From the NCBI GenBank assembly GCA_028622995.1, contig JAJQJQ010000003.1, positions 744,001 to 808,000 of the forward strand: 64,000 bases of DNA, read 5' to 3'. Position numbers and translations under genes: made by a program. Shown here in pieces: positions 35,152 to 46,595 of the stretch (position 1 is the stretch's first letter; every line of letters begins with the position of its first letter). The DNA is from Panagrolaimus kolymaensis (Eukaryota; Nematoda; Chromadorea; Rhabditida; Panagrolaimidae). Under the pieces are notes generated by a model. That model had not been told where the DNA came from. It saw only the letters and a list, made by a program, of their open reading frames with translations, and did no database searches.

Positions 35152-38100
35152 TTAATTATTTTGAGCACTGGTATTATTAGTAAATTTTGAAGAATGAGAA
35201 GGTTGAGGTTCGACAGAAGGTGAAAGAATTTGTTCGAATTTGGCTTCATTTGAAGGAATATCACCATTATTGACAACGTAATTTTGAGATGGATGAGATT
35301 CTTTTGGTATCACAAAAAGGTCTTCTAAAAAAAGTAAGAAAAAATAACTAAAAATTAAAACATAAAAAGTAAGAAAGTAAACTTACTAAAATGATATTGT
35401 GTATGAGCAAGTCGCTGTTCAGGTGGAATGGTAGCTGAAAAGCTATAAACAGGATGATAGTTTGTAACATTTTGATACATGGGTTGAGCATGATGTTCTG
35501 CAGATGAAACACGAATTTTTTCTCGCTTTGCATAATAATAACCCTAAAAAGGAAGTTACACATTTTCTCCAATCTTTCAAATTTAAATTTAAATATTGTT
35601 TTTTAGCTATTTCTTACCGCTTGACTATATTGACCCGCAGGTCCAACTTTAGGATTAAGTAAAAGTGGAGTAGGAAAGCCATCAAATTTTACCGGTGCCA
35701 TATTATTCATTAAAACCCGCATTTGTCGAGTATGTTGACCTTGTTCATTTGTAACCATAACATAAAATACTGATTCATTATCTTGCAAATATAAAGCTTC
35801 TTTAATAGTTTTTTCAAGTTTAGGAGAGAAAACTAAAATAAGATCATATTTTTTAGCTAAAATTTTTTTTTCAAACCTAAAGTATCAATGCTTGGTGGCG
35901 GAGTGGGTTTATGAAACATGCCAGAACTTGTGGAAGTTGTAGGATCTCTGTATCTCAATTTTCCACGGTTAACACCTTGAGTTTCAGAAGAAACTCCTTC
36001 ATTAAACTGCAAAGCATATTTTTCAACATTTTCTTTGAAAATTTCTTTAGTTGTTCCTTCAGCCATAAAATTTGGCACCGAAGAAGATCGACTCATTTTT
36101 GTTTCAGCGATGGTGACAGGAACCGATGGAGGCCGTTGTCCATTATATTCAGCAACAGGGGTTGATCCTCGACTTGCTCCTCCTTCAGGTGTGTGACTTG
36201 TTTGTTGAGGTAAATTATAAGGTAATAATGATATCACCGAATGCGGTGGAGTAAAATAAGGATTTGAAATATCATATCCATAATTACTCTGTTGTTGTTG
36301 AAGAGGTTCACCATTAGCTCCAAGAAATGGAAGTTGCATAGGAATATAGCTTTGTTGTGGAACAAAACCCGTGGGCATATGAGGTGCAACAGGAGGAAAT
36401 TGAGCATATATTGGATGATATCCAACTCCCGAAGCCACTGGATACATTTCATGTGGTTGTGGTTGATGAAGATGATGCTGATGGTTGGGAATGTAAGGGA
36501 CATGTGCCATTTGTGGCTGTTGCTAAAAAGACAATCAAAGTTGCTTCAATAAATTTTTAGTTAAAAACAAACATAAGAATAATCATATAAATTATTTTGA
36601 TAAGTAGAATAGGAAACCTGCGTTTGTTGTGTTTGCTGTTGTTGATAATTATTAGAAAAACGCGGTTTTCGAGGTCCATGGTATGCATTTCCACCATGTC
36701 GTGGACCACCACCACCTCGATAATAGGAATTACCTTCGCTTCGGCTACTTTTTCGGTAGCTATAATCATTAGAAAAGTTTTTTTCTGAATTATATCCAGA
36801 AGAATCTTTTGTTTCATAATATTTTTCAGCTCCTCTCGTTTGACTTTCTCCTCTAGAAGGTGGGTCGAATTTTTGCTTTATTGAACCAACCGATGGAGTT
36901 CTTCTTCCTTCACTAAAAGCAAGAAAAAAAAATATTATGTCATCCTTAGAAAAAAAATGTAAACTAACTTTTTACTTAAAAATGCAGGGGAAGTTGGTTT
37001 ATCATAAATCAAATCCTGGCTAAAAAGAAATATTGTATTTTGGTAAATTTAAATCTGTGGCTTACTTTTTTATTTGACGCAAAGGAGAAGCTGATTTTTC
37101 TTTGATTAAATTTTCACTAAAAATATTCGATTATGGAAAAACTTTAGTTAATTTATTTCTTACTTTAATTTTTGTGGCGTTGAAGCTCTTGATGAAGTGG
37201 GTGTAACGTTGTCGATAGAAGCCCAACTAAAAAATAATAAATCAAAATTATGCTGATTTTTATAACTTTGCTAACCCTCGAACTTGCTTTTCTGATGCAG
37301 GTGATAAAATTGGGTTATCCCAACTTCTTTGTGGTGATTGAGAAAATCTTAAGGGACTAGCGACGGGATCATTTTTAACAAGTTCATATGTTTTATCTTC
37401 AGCTACAACAGAATCCGATTTGCTTGGAGTTATTCTTTTGGCTCCATGATTAAAAGATATTTGAGCATTTTCTTGTTTACTTGATGCCGAACTTGCTGCA
37501 CTAAGTGGAGGAAAATCATTTTCCATATCAAATGATGCCGTTTGAATTTTTAATGGTGCAAGTTTTGGCTCAGTCTATAAAATTTATTTTGTATCTTCAT
37601 TTTTTTGATGTAGTCACAAAATTTAAATTTCGCTTACTTTATTATTTCGAATTTTTTGCCGGGTTTTCTTATTATTATTCTTATTATTATCTGGCAAGCT
37701 TTGGGAATGATTTATGGGTGCAGGAGGAGGTGCAGGCAACGAAGCAGCATTTTGTTTATTTTGAAATGCTTTTGTACACCGCTTCCGCTTTCTTTTTACA
37801 AGCGTCATATCTTCTTCTTCTTCATCCATGGCAACATTACCATTCATCACGTTCGATGAATCAGAATCACTGTTATCTTTATCCATTATTTTATCGGCTG
37901 CTTCTCCGGATATCCATATCACCTCATCGTTTGGTCCTTCATCATTACCAGATTTAGAATTTAATGCGGAAAATCCATTAATTAGAAGTTTTTCTCCATT
38001 CATATTATTTTCACCGCCTTCTTGGCCGCTTTCATCTGTGTCGTCAGACAATAATGTTTTCGAATTTGACTATAATTTACTTTTTCTTTTTGTGGCCTTT

Positions 38101-38924
38101 TAAGAGAAAAAAGGAATAAACTAACCAAATCTGCGCTTTCATCGAATGGTTTTAAAGATGATTTTTGAATGTTGCCTATTCCTGCTGCAGGTGCATTGGA
38201 TTGTTTTTTCTTTGATTTCTTTTTTCTCTCTATTGTAGCTCCACCACAACTTTCTTTATTCGACATTCCACTGCTTTCACTATCATGCTAAAAAAGGAAA
38301 AAAATATCCTTTAACAATTATTATTTTTTAAATATTTATGACTCACAGAAACTGGCACAATTAATACCTTTTCCAATCTATCCCGTATCTGCTTTTCTTT
38401 TTCCCTTTCATGTTCAATATTTATTGCACGAAGGCGCTAAAATTATTAATATTTTTAATAAAGAAAGACCTAAAAATTAAATAAATTTACTTCTTGACGA
38501 TTAAATTTATTATTATGTTTAAATCCACTTGGTTTAAAGCTGGTGTTATTTAATAGCCTCAATGAAGAATCACTAATATCCACACCTGTTTTAACTTCAT
38601 TAAAAATAGGATTTAAAAAATTTGCAATTGAAGATGAGATAGAATCAGTATTGCCATTAAGAATTATGTTATTTCTTGGAATATTATATCCATTCATAAT
38701 TCCCGTATTACTATTGCTGCTGCTACTACTGCTGCTACCTTCTTGCCCATATTGATATGGTTGTTGGTGTGGATGTTGTAGTTGTTGTGAACCTATATGA
38801 ACTTTAAAAAATAATTATATATTAAACTTACTAACTACATACTTTGCCTATTTGAAGAATGATGATTATTAATATCCGTATTATAATCTTTAGAACCCGT
38901 CGTCGTCAAATTATTAAAAGACAT
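35152..38924 (-). CDS. Large low-complexity, Gln/Pro/Asn-rich protein of unknown function
   Basis: About eleven exons can be joined from MSFNNLTTTGSKDYN (ATG 38924) to the stop at 35152. The N-terminus is Ser/Asn/Gln-rich. A short charged helix follows (RLRAINIEHEREKEKQIRD), then Lys-rich and acidic Ser segments. The block MENDFPPLSAASSASSK (about 37530-37480) resembles the short DFPPL-type peptides found in RNA-associated proteins. A GRRTPSVGS/Gly-Arg-Tyr segment comes next (YRGGGGPRHGGNAYHG), then a 215-residue Pro/Gln-rich exon (36520-35875). A more ordered segment follows (LEKTIKEALYLQDNESVFYVMV; NEQGQHTRQMRVLMNNM). Family unknown; the composition suggests an RNA-granule or mRNA-associated protein, which is inference. 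The exon count is approximate. Confidence 0.5.
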
Positions 38925-39930
38925 ATTCTTTTTTGGTCTTTTTTTTAAAACGTGATTATTTAATAAATCATTACACAAATACTTAGTTCCAAAAAAAATA
39001 ATCCTATGTAAATATTATGATGAAAAGATTATTTAAAAATTAAATCAATGGAATTAACAATTGATAAAAAATGAAAAATAATTCGGAAAAAACTCTCTTT
39101 TTTTAATATGGGTGATTGTTAACAACGACAACCAACCATCCTTCATCAGCTGAGAAAAAAAACGCATAACACATTCCTCTTTTTTTCGCGTCAAGAATAG
39201 ATGGTTTTGATGATAAAAACTTTTCCAAAAATTTAAAATATTTACCAAACATTTAGAAAATTTCAAAGATGCTATGTATTTTTAATTTCCTTGTGTAATT
39301 TGCAAAGTCACAAAACAGTATTATCGGTAATGAAAAAACTTTATTACGAAGTTAAACATTCAAAAAATTGGGCTTAAAAAATTACATTACAATTATAAAA
39401 AAAATTAATAATAATTAAGAATGCCTGGGAGAGATTTAAAAAAAGAGAGAGAAGAGATTTCATTTTTATTCATTTATATTTTGAATGATTTTATACATTA
39501 ATCGAAATAGTAATAAGGGGGAAGGAGAATAATAGCGAGCTATAGCGACTACGTACATATTCTGAGATTCTAAAAATTTATTTAAAAAAAGAGTAATCTT
39601 TTACAAAAAAGGGTGTTTGAGATCATTGTAACTTATTTTTGTTGAGACATCATTTAAAAAATATAATAAAAAAAGTTGGTACAGGGAAAAGGAAAGAAAA
39701 AAAATCATGCACGGGAAACAAAGGATATGATACAATTTAAAAGTTAGTTTAGAAAAATTTAATAACCTCAAAAAGCTTAAAATAATTTTAATGATGGAAC
39801 TTAAGTATTGTATTTATATTTGTGACTTAATCAAGGAGAAAAAAAGGAAAAAAAGGGAGGAGGAGATTGATTTGAAGGAGGAAGAAGAGATTTTGCATAT
39901 AAAAAAAAATACAGCAACGGCAGATTTTCT
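38925..39930. other. Spacer between the low-complexity gene and the STPR-like pair
   Basis: About 1 kb without supported exons. It holds the promoter of the gene at 38924 and the 3' flank of the STPR-like gene A. Purine-rich runs (for example 39835-39895) precede the gene A stop. Confidence 0.4.
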
Positions 39931-42391
39931 TCAATCATCAAAAGAAAATTCAAGTGGTTCATCATCAACAATAATTTCTTCAGAATTAGGATTTTCTTCA
40001 TTTTTTTGATCTGATTCAGAATCATTCTTTTTAGCTTTTCTATTTGCATCTCGATTTGCATTATAAATTCGACGTTCATCAACGGACATTTTTTGATATT
40101 TTAACCTTGCCGATTCCGCTCGTTTTGCACGTCGGTGTTGAGCTTCATTAATAGTTTTATTGGTGGCATCATCCAAATCCTTTCCTGCTTGCATTGCTTC
40201 TTCGCCCAATCTACATAATTCTTCATCACGAACTCGAGCCCGGCGTAATGCCACTGCTCGACGAGCATTAAATTGTTTTCGATCCGTTTCACTCATATTA
40301 TGATATCTTTCTCGAGCCCTTGCTGCTCTTCTTGCGCGTAATAATTCTGATTTAGGATGAAGTTGATGATCGGTTGTTGTTGTTGAATCACTTGTTGGAG
40401 GAGATGATTTTGATGATGATTGAAGTTGATGTTGTTGTTGTTGTTGAGAATTTTCTACTGGAATAATATAATTTGAGAGAGGATGAGGAGGAGGTAATAA
40501 TAATGATGAATTTTGTGGTTGTGTTGCCATTGAGGTAGATGAAGTAGTTATAAATTGAACCATAGGAGGGGGTTGTTGTTGTTGGTGCTGGTTTTGAGAG
40601 ATTTGAGAATGTTGAATATATCGTTGATTAGAATGTGGTTGTGGTTGTTGTGCTGGTAGTGGAGGAGGAGGGAGGAGAGATTGTGCAGTCTGTAATGTGC
40701 TTACAGTATGCTTCGGTTATAGCAAGTTGGTTATTTTTTTACGTGGAACTTACATGAATAATAATTGTTTGAGGTCCATTTGGATGTTCTTGACGAACTT
40801 CAATTATACTTCCTTCAGGTAAATTTGCTGGATTTCCATGTTGATCAAGAATTACTAATGGTAAAGTTGAAGGTTCAACATATTCTTGAATGGTTTCAAC
40901 TACCGCTGGATTATTATTATTATTACTATGAATTTTTGGTTGTTGTTCCATTAATGGTAAAGCTGCTCCATAAGTTGCAACTTGTTCAATGGTATCATCA
41001 ATGGTATTAAAAGGTTTATTTTGTTTTTGACGTCGTTGTCGCATTAAAGCCATTTGAGCTACTTGAGTTCGTCGAACCACATCTCTTTCAAGCATTGATA
41101 AAGCTTCTTCATTTACAACATTTGAATTCATGCCATTTACAAAATTATTTACGTATTGGTTATTCGATGATTGTGATTGTTGGCGTTGTTGTTGCCGATG
41201 TTGTTGTTGAATTTGTTGAGATCGTGGTGGTGGCTGTTGTTGATAAGATGAGGTAGTAATGATAGTGTTACGTGCTGGTGTTTCGCCTTTAGCCATTCGT
41301 CGAGCCTTTTTAGCTAAAGTTCTCCTATGATTATATTCGCGCCGCTCTTCCACCGTCATTCGTTGATATCGTTGACGGGCTTTTTCTGCACGACGAGCAT
41401 TTCGATCAACTATTTCTTGCGCTTGTGACAATCTTCCTGGTGAAGAACCATCAGGTGTGGTGATAAGCAAAATTTCCTCCTCTTTTCGCTTTTTCCTAAA
41501 TGCAGAAGCGCGCTTTTGATTATAAATTCGTCGCTCTTCTTCCGTCATAGCATGATATCGATTTCGTGCTGTTTCAGATCGAGATGGTTTTCCTTCTTCT
41601 TCTTCAACCGATGGTGGCATTTCTTGCATTGTCAAATACTCAGGTAATGCTTCCATATGTGGAATAACATTTTGTTCAATTACCACTGGCAAAATTTTAA
41701 CCTCTCCAACCTTTTGATCTTCTTCATCGATTGCTGCATGCTCCTCCATTGCTTTTGCTAAGGCATCCTCCTCCAACTTTTTCGTTTTCTTATCAAGCCT
41801 TCTTTGTCTCCTTCTCGCATTATACCTTTCACGATCGGCTTCACTCATACGCGAATAGCGTGATTTCTTAACTGGGGTTTCAAGGGTTGTATTTATATAA
41901 CCATTTTCAATAGCTAACACTTCTTCTTCATTGAGCCGCGGCTCATCCTCATCCTGTGCATGCATATTTGGTGGCATAACTTCCACATACATTGTTTGCG
42001 GCATACCTGATGCTTCATAATCTCTTGGATCAATAACATATTCTACAATGGATCCATCTACACCAGTTGCGGTGCCTGTAATGACTTGACCATTAGGGAA
42101 TAAATCTTGCGTGGTGGGTTGTTGAAAATTTGCGGTTGTCATGACAGGAGCTCGTCCCGTGGTAGCATATGATGTTGAAGCTTGTTCATTAGCAGTGACA
42201 AGACGAACCTTCAAAAAAAATAATTATAAAAATTAATATTTAAATTTTTTTCAACTAAAAATAAAATAAAATAAGCTTACATATTTCATGTTTGAGTTGT
42301 TATGACTTCCGGCGTCATAAGCAATGGCTGTTGTGCCGGCGACGATCGATGTGGGCGCGCGCCGGCTATGCGGCTGCCTTCTTGCATGCAT
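39931..42391 (-). CDS. STPR-like repeat protein A (five basic RYxxM-EER-YNxRR motifs)
   Basis: Three exons. A GC-rich first exon starts at the ATG at 42391 (MHARRQPHSRRAPTSIVAG). The long exon runs from about 42210 to 40755, and a GTAAGT donor at about 40753 joins it to the exon at about 40690-39931. The protein has five copies of a roughly 30-residue motif with core ARxRYxxM(T/S)xEERxxYNxRR followed by more Arg/Lys: about 41850, 41570, 41390, 40310 and 40110. Examples are ARQRYQRMTVEERREYNHRR and AARARERYHNMSETDRKQFN. Between copies are Gln/Asn/Pro-rich and acidic spacers. The YQRM-TxEE-R pattern recalls the 23-residue STPR DNA-binding repeat of silkworm FMBP-1 and ZNF821. Nuclear DNA- or RNA-binding is plausible but inferred. 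Paralogue of gene B immediately upstream. Confidence 0.7.
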
Positions 42392-42697
42392 GATGCTTTT
42401 ATCTTGTCGACTCCCTTAACTTGCTTCAAGCAGCTTCAAAAATGATGCTGAAAAAAATGAAAATAAATTTTCTTTTGCCTCTTTTTTTTTTGCATTTTCA
42501 AATATTAAAAGAACGATGTCAACGTTCCAAAAAGAAAAAGAATACCAAATGTTTTAGCTAAAGTTTATTTTCTCTCTCTAAAATATAAACTGAAAATAGT
42601 AATAAAAACCTTGAAAAAAAAATGACAAAATTTGCATATTTTTTAAATTTCAAAACAAAGTAAAGTAATAACAAAAAAAAATGTGGCATTTATTTTT
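42392..42697. other. 306-bp spacer between the tandem STPR-like genes
   Basis: This separates gene A's start from gene B's stop on the same strand. Such a short gap allows either a compact promoter or operonic transcription with trans-splicing. No other content was seen. Confidence 0.4.
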
Positions 42698-44683
42698 TTA
42701 AGATTGAGTGAAATCCATTTTAGAATGTTCTTGTCCATTAGAAAAAGTAGAAATAATTTGCGGTTGAGGTGCAGTTTGTACAACAATGGTTCCATTTTGA
42801 GGGAATTGTATTGCAGAAGATGCTGAGGTAATAACGGTTGGTTTTCCTTGGGGTTGAATAACATGAGGTAGGGTAAGAGTTATGGTTCTTGGAGTTGCAT
42901 CCGTAATAGTAGTGGGAGGTACGATAGTTGGATTAGCAGATGAAGTAAGGCCACGTTGTTTGATAACTTGTTGAGCTTGTTGAGTTCGTCGAAGAACATC
43001 CCGTTCAAGGCTAGTCAAAGCATCTTCCTCTTGTTTGATTAAAGGACTAATTTCGGTATTTTGACTTTTTTTGTTTGGTGATTCTCGTCTTCTTTTAGGA
43101 GTATAACGCTTTTGATTATACGATTTTCGCTCGTCGGGTGTCATCCTTTGATATCTTAATCGTGCCGCTTCAGCTCGTTTTGCATTACGAACAACTATTT
43201 GTTGCGCCCTATCAAGAGCTTCACCATTTATTCGCCCTATTGGCATAGCTAATAATGCTTCTTCTTCAAGTCGACGACGACGAAATGCTTCAGTTCTTCG
43301 TTGATTATAAAGTTTCTTTTCTTCTGGGGTCATTCGATGATATCGAGTTCGTGCAGCAAGAGCTTTACGACAATTTTGCTCTTTTATTTTTTCTTTAACC
43401 ACATCATGATTTTGAACAACTTCTCCCTTTTCATTTTTAACTGTTATTTGTCTCATTCTTCGCTTAACATTATGAGCTCGTCGTTCTTCAGATGACATTC
43501 TTTGATATCGGGATCTTGCAGCTTCAGCCCATCTTGCTCGCACTCTTTTTTCTCGAAGTTGTTCTGTTATTTGTGGATCATCAATGATATCATTGGTTTC
43601 ACGTAAAATTGATTCCAATTCACCCATTTCTTTTTCTCTTTGACGTTTACGTTTTTGGGCTTGAGTTCGTTTTAAATTTAATGCTTTCTTTTCATCTGGA
43701 TTTAATCGATGATATCGTAATCGAGCGGCTTCAGCTTGCTTAGCTTTTTTAACAAATTCTTTTTCTGAATCATTTTCTCGATTCTTCTTGCTTGAATAAC
43801 GGTAGGGTTTTCTATAAAATGGAAAGAAAAAAAATTAGTAACATAATATCATGGGAAACAAACTACAAATTTTTTTTTGAAACTTTTAGAAATTATAATT
43901 TTATTGTTCAAAAACTTGGGTTAAAAAATGTTTGTATAAAAGAGTTTTAGAATTAATTACTAAAGAAAGTTTCTTTTTTAGAAGTCTTTTCTTTTTTCTT
44001 GGATAATCAAAAGTTGTTTTAAAATATTTTACAAAGAAATAAATAACTCACTTTTGAAATGGAGCGCCTGCAACTGTGGCTACTGTAGCATTAGTTGACG
44101 ATGGTCCTGGTAATTCTCCATTTGAAGTAAGTGTTAAACCTGGTCCACCTTCGGTTAAGGTTCCAGCCAAATTAAGGGTTGCATTTCCTGAATTATCTGC
44201 AGGTACCACATATTGAACATAAACAGGTTGATCACCATCACGTTGAGGGGTAATAACAATATGGCTACCATTTGGAAGATTTGAAGGTTGATTAATCAAA
44301 ACTTGCATGGTTGTTGCTGGTTGAGGTATTGTTGTTGATGATATTGAAGGGGTTGAAACTCTTAATCCTGGTGGAATTGTTGCCGTCACAATTGTATTAT
44401 TTGGTAAAGAGCTGGAGGAATTGGGTTTAATATCGATTTGCTAAAAAAACATATGGGTTTTTAAATTAAAAAATAAAAATCAAAAAATGCGTACAGTAGA
44501 AAAGGCTGAAATGGACGTTGGTGTATTTGATGATACTTGATAACTTGAACCTGAACTTGTGGAATAAACATTAGCAGAATCGGAGGCAGTGAAATCAGAG
44601 GTTGCAAATTCAGCCGATGTACTTGAAGGTCTATGCTCAAAATACGGTATACTTTGATTCATTGCAGCCGCCGCCACTTTCAT
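42698..44683 (-). CDS. STPR-like repeat protein B (four basic motifs)
   Basis: Three exons. The start is MKVAAAAMNQSIPYFEHRPS (ATG 44683) with a Ser/Thr-rich N-terminus. The middle exon, at about 44440-44050, carries QIDIKPNSSSS, IPQPATTMQVLINQPS and QRDGDQPVYVQYVVPAD. The long last exon (about 43812-42698) holds four motif copies: EAARLRYHRLNPDEKKALN, AARSRYQRMSSEERRAHN, AARTRYHRMTPEEKKLYNQ and AARLRYQRMTPDERKSYNQ. Flanking blocks are shared with gene A: RAQQIVVRNAKRAEAARL against QAQEIVDRNARRAEKARQ, and LERDVLRRTQQAQQ against LERDVVRRTQVAQM. The two genes therefore arose by tandem duplication. The C-terminus is Ser/Thr/Gln-rich. Function unknown; a chromatin or transcription role is inferred from the basic helical repeats. 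Confidence 0.7.
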
Positions 44684-45675
44684 GTGTTTCAAAGTCAAAA
44701 AAAAAACTAAAAAAAGCTTTTGTTAATTTTTATTGCTCCAATGTTTTTTCCACAAATGCCAGTTTTTATAAGAAAAAATTGTAAAAATCCACGATTTAAT
44801 TTTTTAGGGCTGTAAAAGGAGATACTGTTACTTTTAAATGCAACGGTTTTGAAAGAAAAATTTAAAGGCATAAAAAAGTAGCGGAGAGATACAAAAAATA
44901 GTATGTACATTAACCAAAAAAACGAAGAGGCAAAGAAGAAGAAAAAAAAGTAGGGATAGAAGAAAAACGGGGGGAAAATGAGACACTTTGATAGCTTCAA
45001 GAAAATACTATGCATTTTGGTTGTGAATGCAGCAGAGCAAACGACATAGTAGTGAAAAGTTTTTTTTTCTTTTTCCTTCTTTCTTTTTATTGAAAAAAGA
45101 TGAAAAAGTGCAACGAAAAAAAGAGGAGACGGACAGAACAAGAAATGAATAGACACTACTGAGGCAGCTCTAAAAGCAAAAAAGAAAGGAACCAACAAAA
45201 TATAATTGTTGTTATAGCGTGCATTGGAAGTATGGAAGGAGGAGAGTGACAGAATATTGAACGAAAAATAAAAGACCATTGAATGAGAAAGAGGCCGGGA
45301 AGGTTGTGAAAGAAATGGGAATGAATAAAGGAGAGAAAAATAGACGAAGGGGCAAAAGAGAAAGAAAAAAGAGACTAAAGCAAAAAATGAGAGCACATTT
45401 TTTTGTTGAATAAAATATAAAAAAATGAAAGAAAGCTTGACTTCTTTCTTTTCTTTCTTTTTTTGTTTGAAAAAAAGCACGTGAAAATGAAAACCGAGTA
45501 GTAATAGTAGCAGTAGCAGAAATATGGAGCATTTCCATTGTTACTAGTTTTTTAAAATGTTTTAACAAGGTGCCTTTTGATAAATAAATTTTCAAGGAAA
45601 ACTAATCTTTATTAATTTTATAAATGCAAATAAAATAATATTATGCTCTACAGATATAATAATCAAACTACAATA
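44684..45675. other. Upstream region of STPR-like gene B
   Basis: About 1 kb without a supportable exon. A 257-codon minus-strand frame (44707-45480) is an artefact of purine-rich sequence read as Phe/Ser/Leu. Presumably promoter or 5' untranslated sequence of gene B, plus the 3' flank of the small gene at 45676. Confidence 0.45.
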
Positions 45676-46143
45676 TTACTGGGTGTCTAATTCTTCGGCT
45701 TCACTTGGTACAACAATTGGAGATTCATTTGCAACATTTTTATTGTAAAATGGAAACCACAAATTTGTTCCTGAAAAGTTAAAGCTTTGTTTTTTAAAAA
45801 TTAGAAAACGTTTATCTACCATGCTTTGCTCTTTCACGTTGAATTTTATTATAATTTTCACGATAAATAAAATATTCTTCTCGACTGAGAATGCAAGATT
45901 TATAAATGAAATTTACATAAGGAGCAACAAATCCAGAAAGACAAACTCCAAGAGTTGCATAAAATGGCCATGCAGGATATTGCAACATGAAGCGTCTAAA
46001 ATAATTGGATGGGTAAAGCTCAGAATAAACGAACATATTTTGTTAACAAACCTTACAAATTTCGGCACCCATGATCGTTTTTGTTGATGATAAGTTGCAC
46101 GGGTTCGTTGAGAAATTAGATTACTTAGCCGCGGAACTAACAT
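45676..46143 (-). CDS. Small probable mitochondrial inner-membrane protein, unrecognised
   Basis: Three exons splice in phase: 46143 to about 46055 (MLVPRLSNLISQRTRATYHQ), about 46000-45822 (RRFMLQYPAWPFYATLGVCL) and about 45775-45676, giving about 125 residues. The Arg/Ser/Gln-rich, acid-free N-terminus resembles a mitochondrial presequence. One hydrophobic segment follows (PFYATLGVCLSGFVAPYVNF), then a charged helix (SREEYFIYRENYNKIQRERAKHG), a GTNLWFPFYN motif and an acidic tail. The size and layout are those of an accessory subunit of a respiratory-chain complex, but the family could not be named. Confidence 0.6.
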
Positions 46144-46595
46144 TTTTATAGGAGGCAGCAACAACTGTAAAAATATTTGAATGAGAGACTATTAATAACT
46201 TTCTCCTTTAATTATCATTTTTTTATTTGTTTACCCTTAAATTTGGTGACCTAGCGCTCTTTATAATAGGTGTAAAAAATGCATACAAAAAAAGCATTAT
46301 AAAAAGTGCCGGAGCTCACTAAATTTATGAGTGCTTTTTTAGTTTACACCTTGAGTCTGTCTAAATCCAATAAACAAAATGAGGCTTATTTTGATTGCTA
46401 AATCGTGAAGCAGTTAATCGGTTGTTATGAAACACATTTTACCATTTAGCTTCCTCATATTCAAACAAAATAATACAAGCGGATGAACGCAAATTAAAAA
46501 AAGCAACAACAACAACGTATGATAAAAAAATTTATTTCTATTACGCAACTAAAAAAACACAACAATAATGAATGAAAAATTATCTAAAAAATATG
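46144..46595. other. Spacer between small mitochondrial gene and ATPSCKMT 3' end
   Basis: About 450 bp; no exon seen. It includes the promoter side of the small gene and the 3' flank of the methyltransferase gene. Confidence 0.4.

Noticed and set aside
39931..40563. A third, separate STPR-like gene
   Set aside because: The upstream long exon ends in a GTAAGT donor at about 40753, and the sequence continues in frame from about 40690, so this is the last exon of gene A.
44707..45480. 257-codon minus-strand open frame, Phe/Ser/Leu-rich
   Set aside because: It reads purine-rich A/G runs on the complement as FFFFS/LSFF repeats, with no domain, no splice context and extreme composition; a chance frame.
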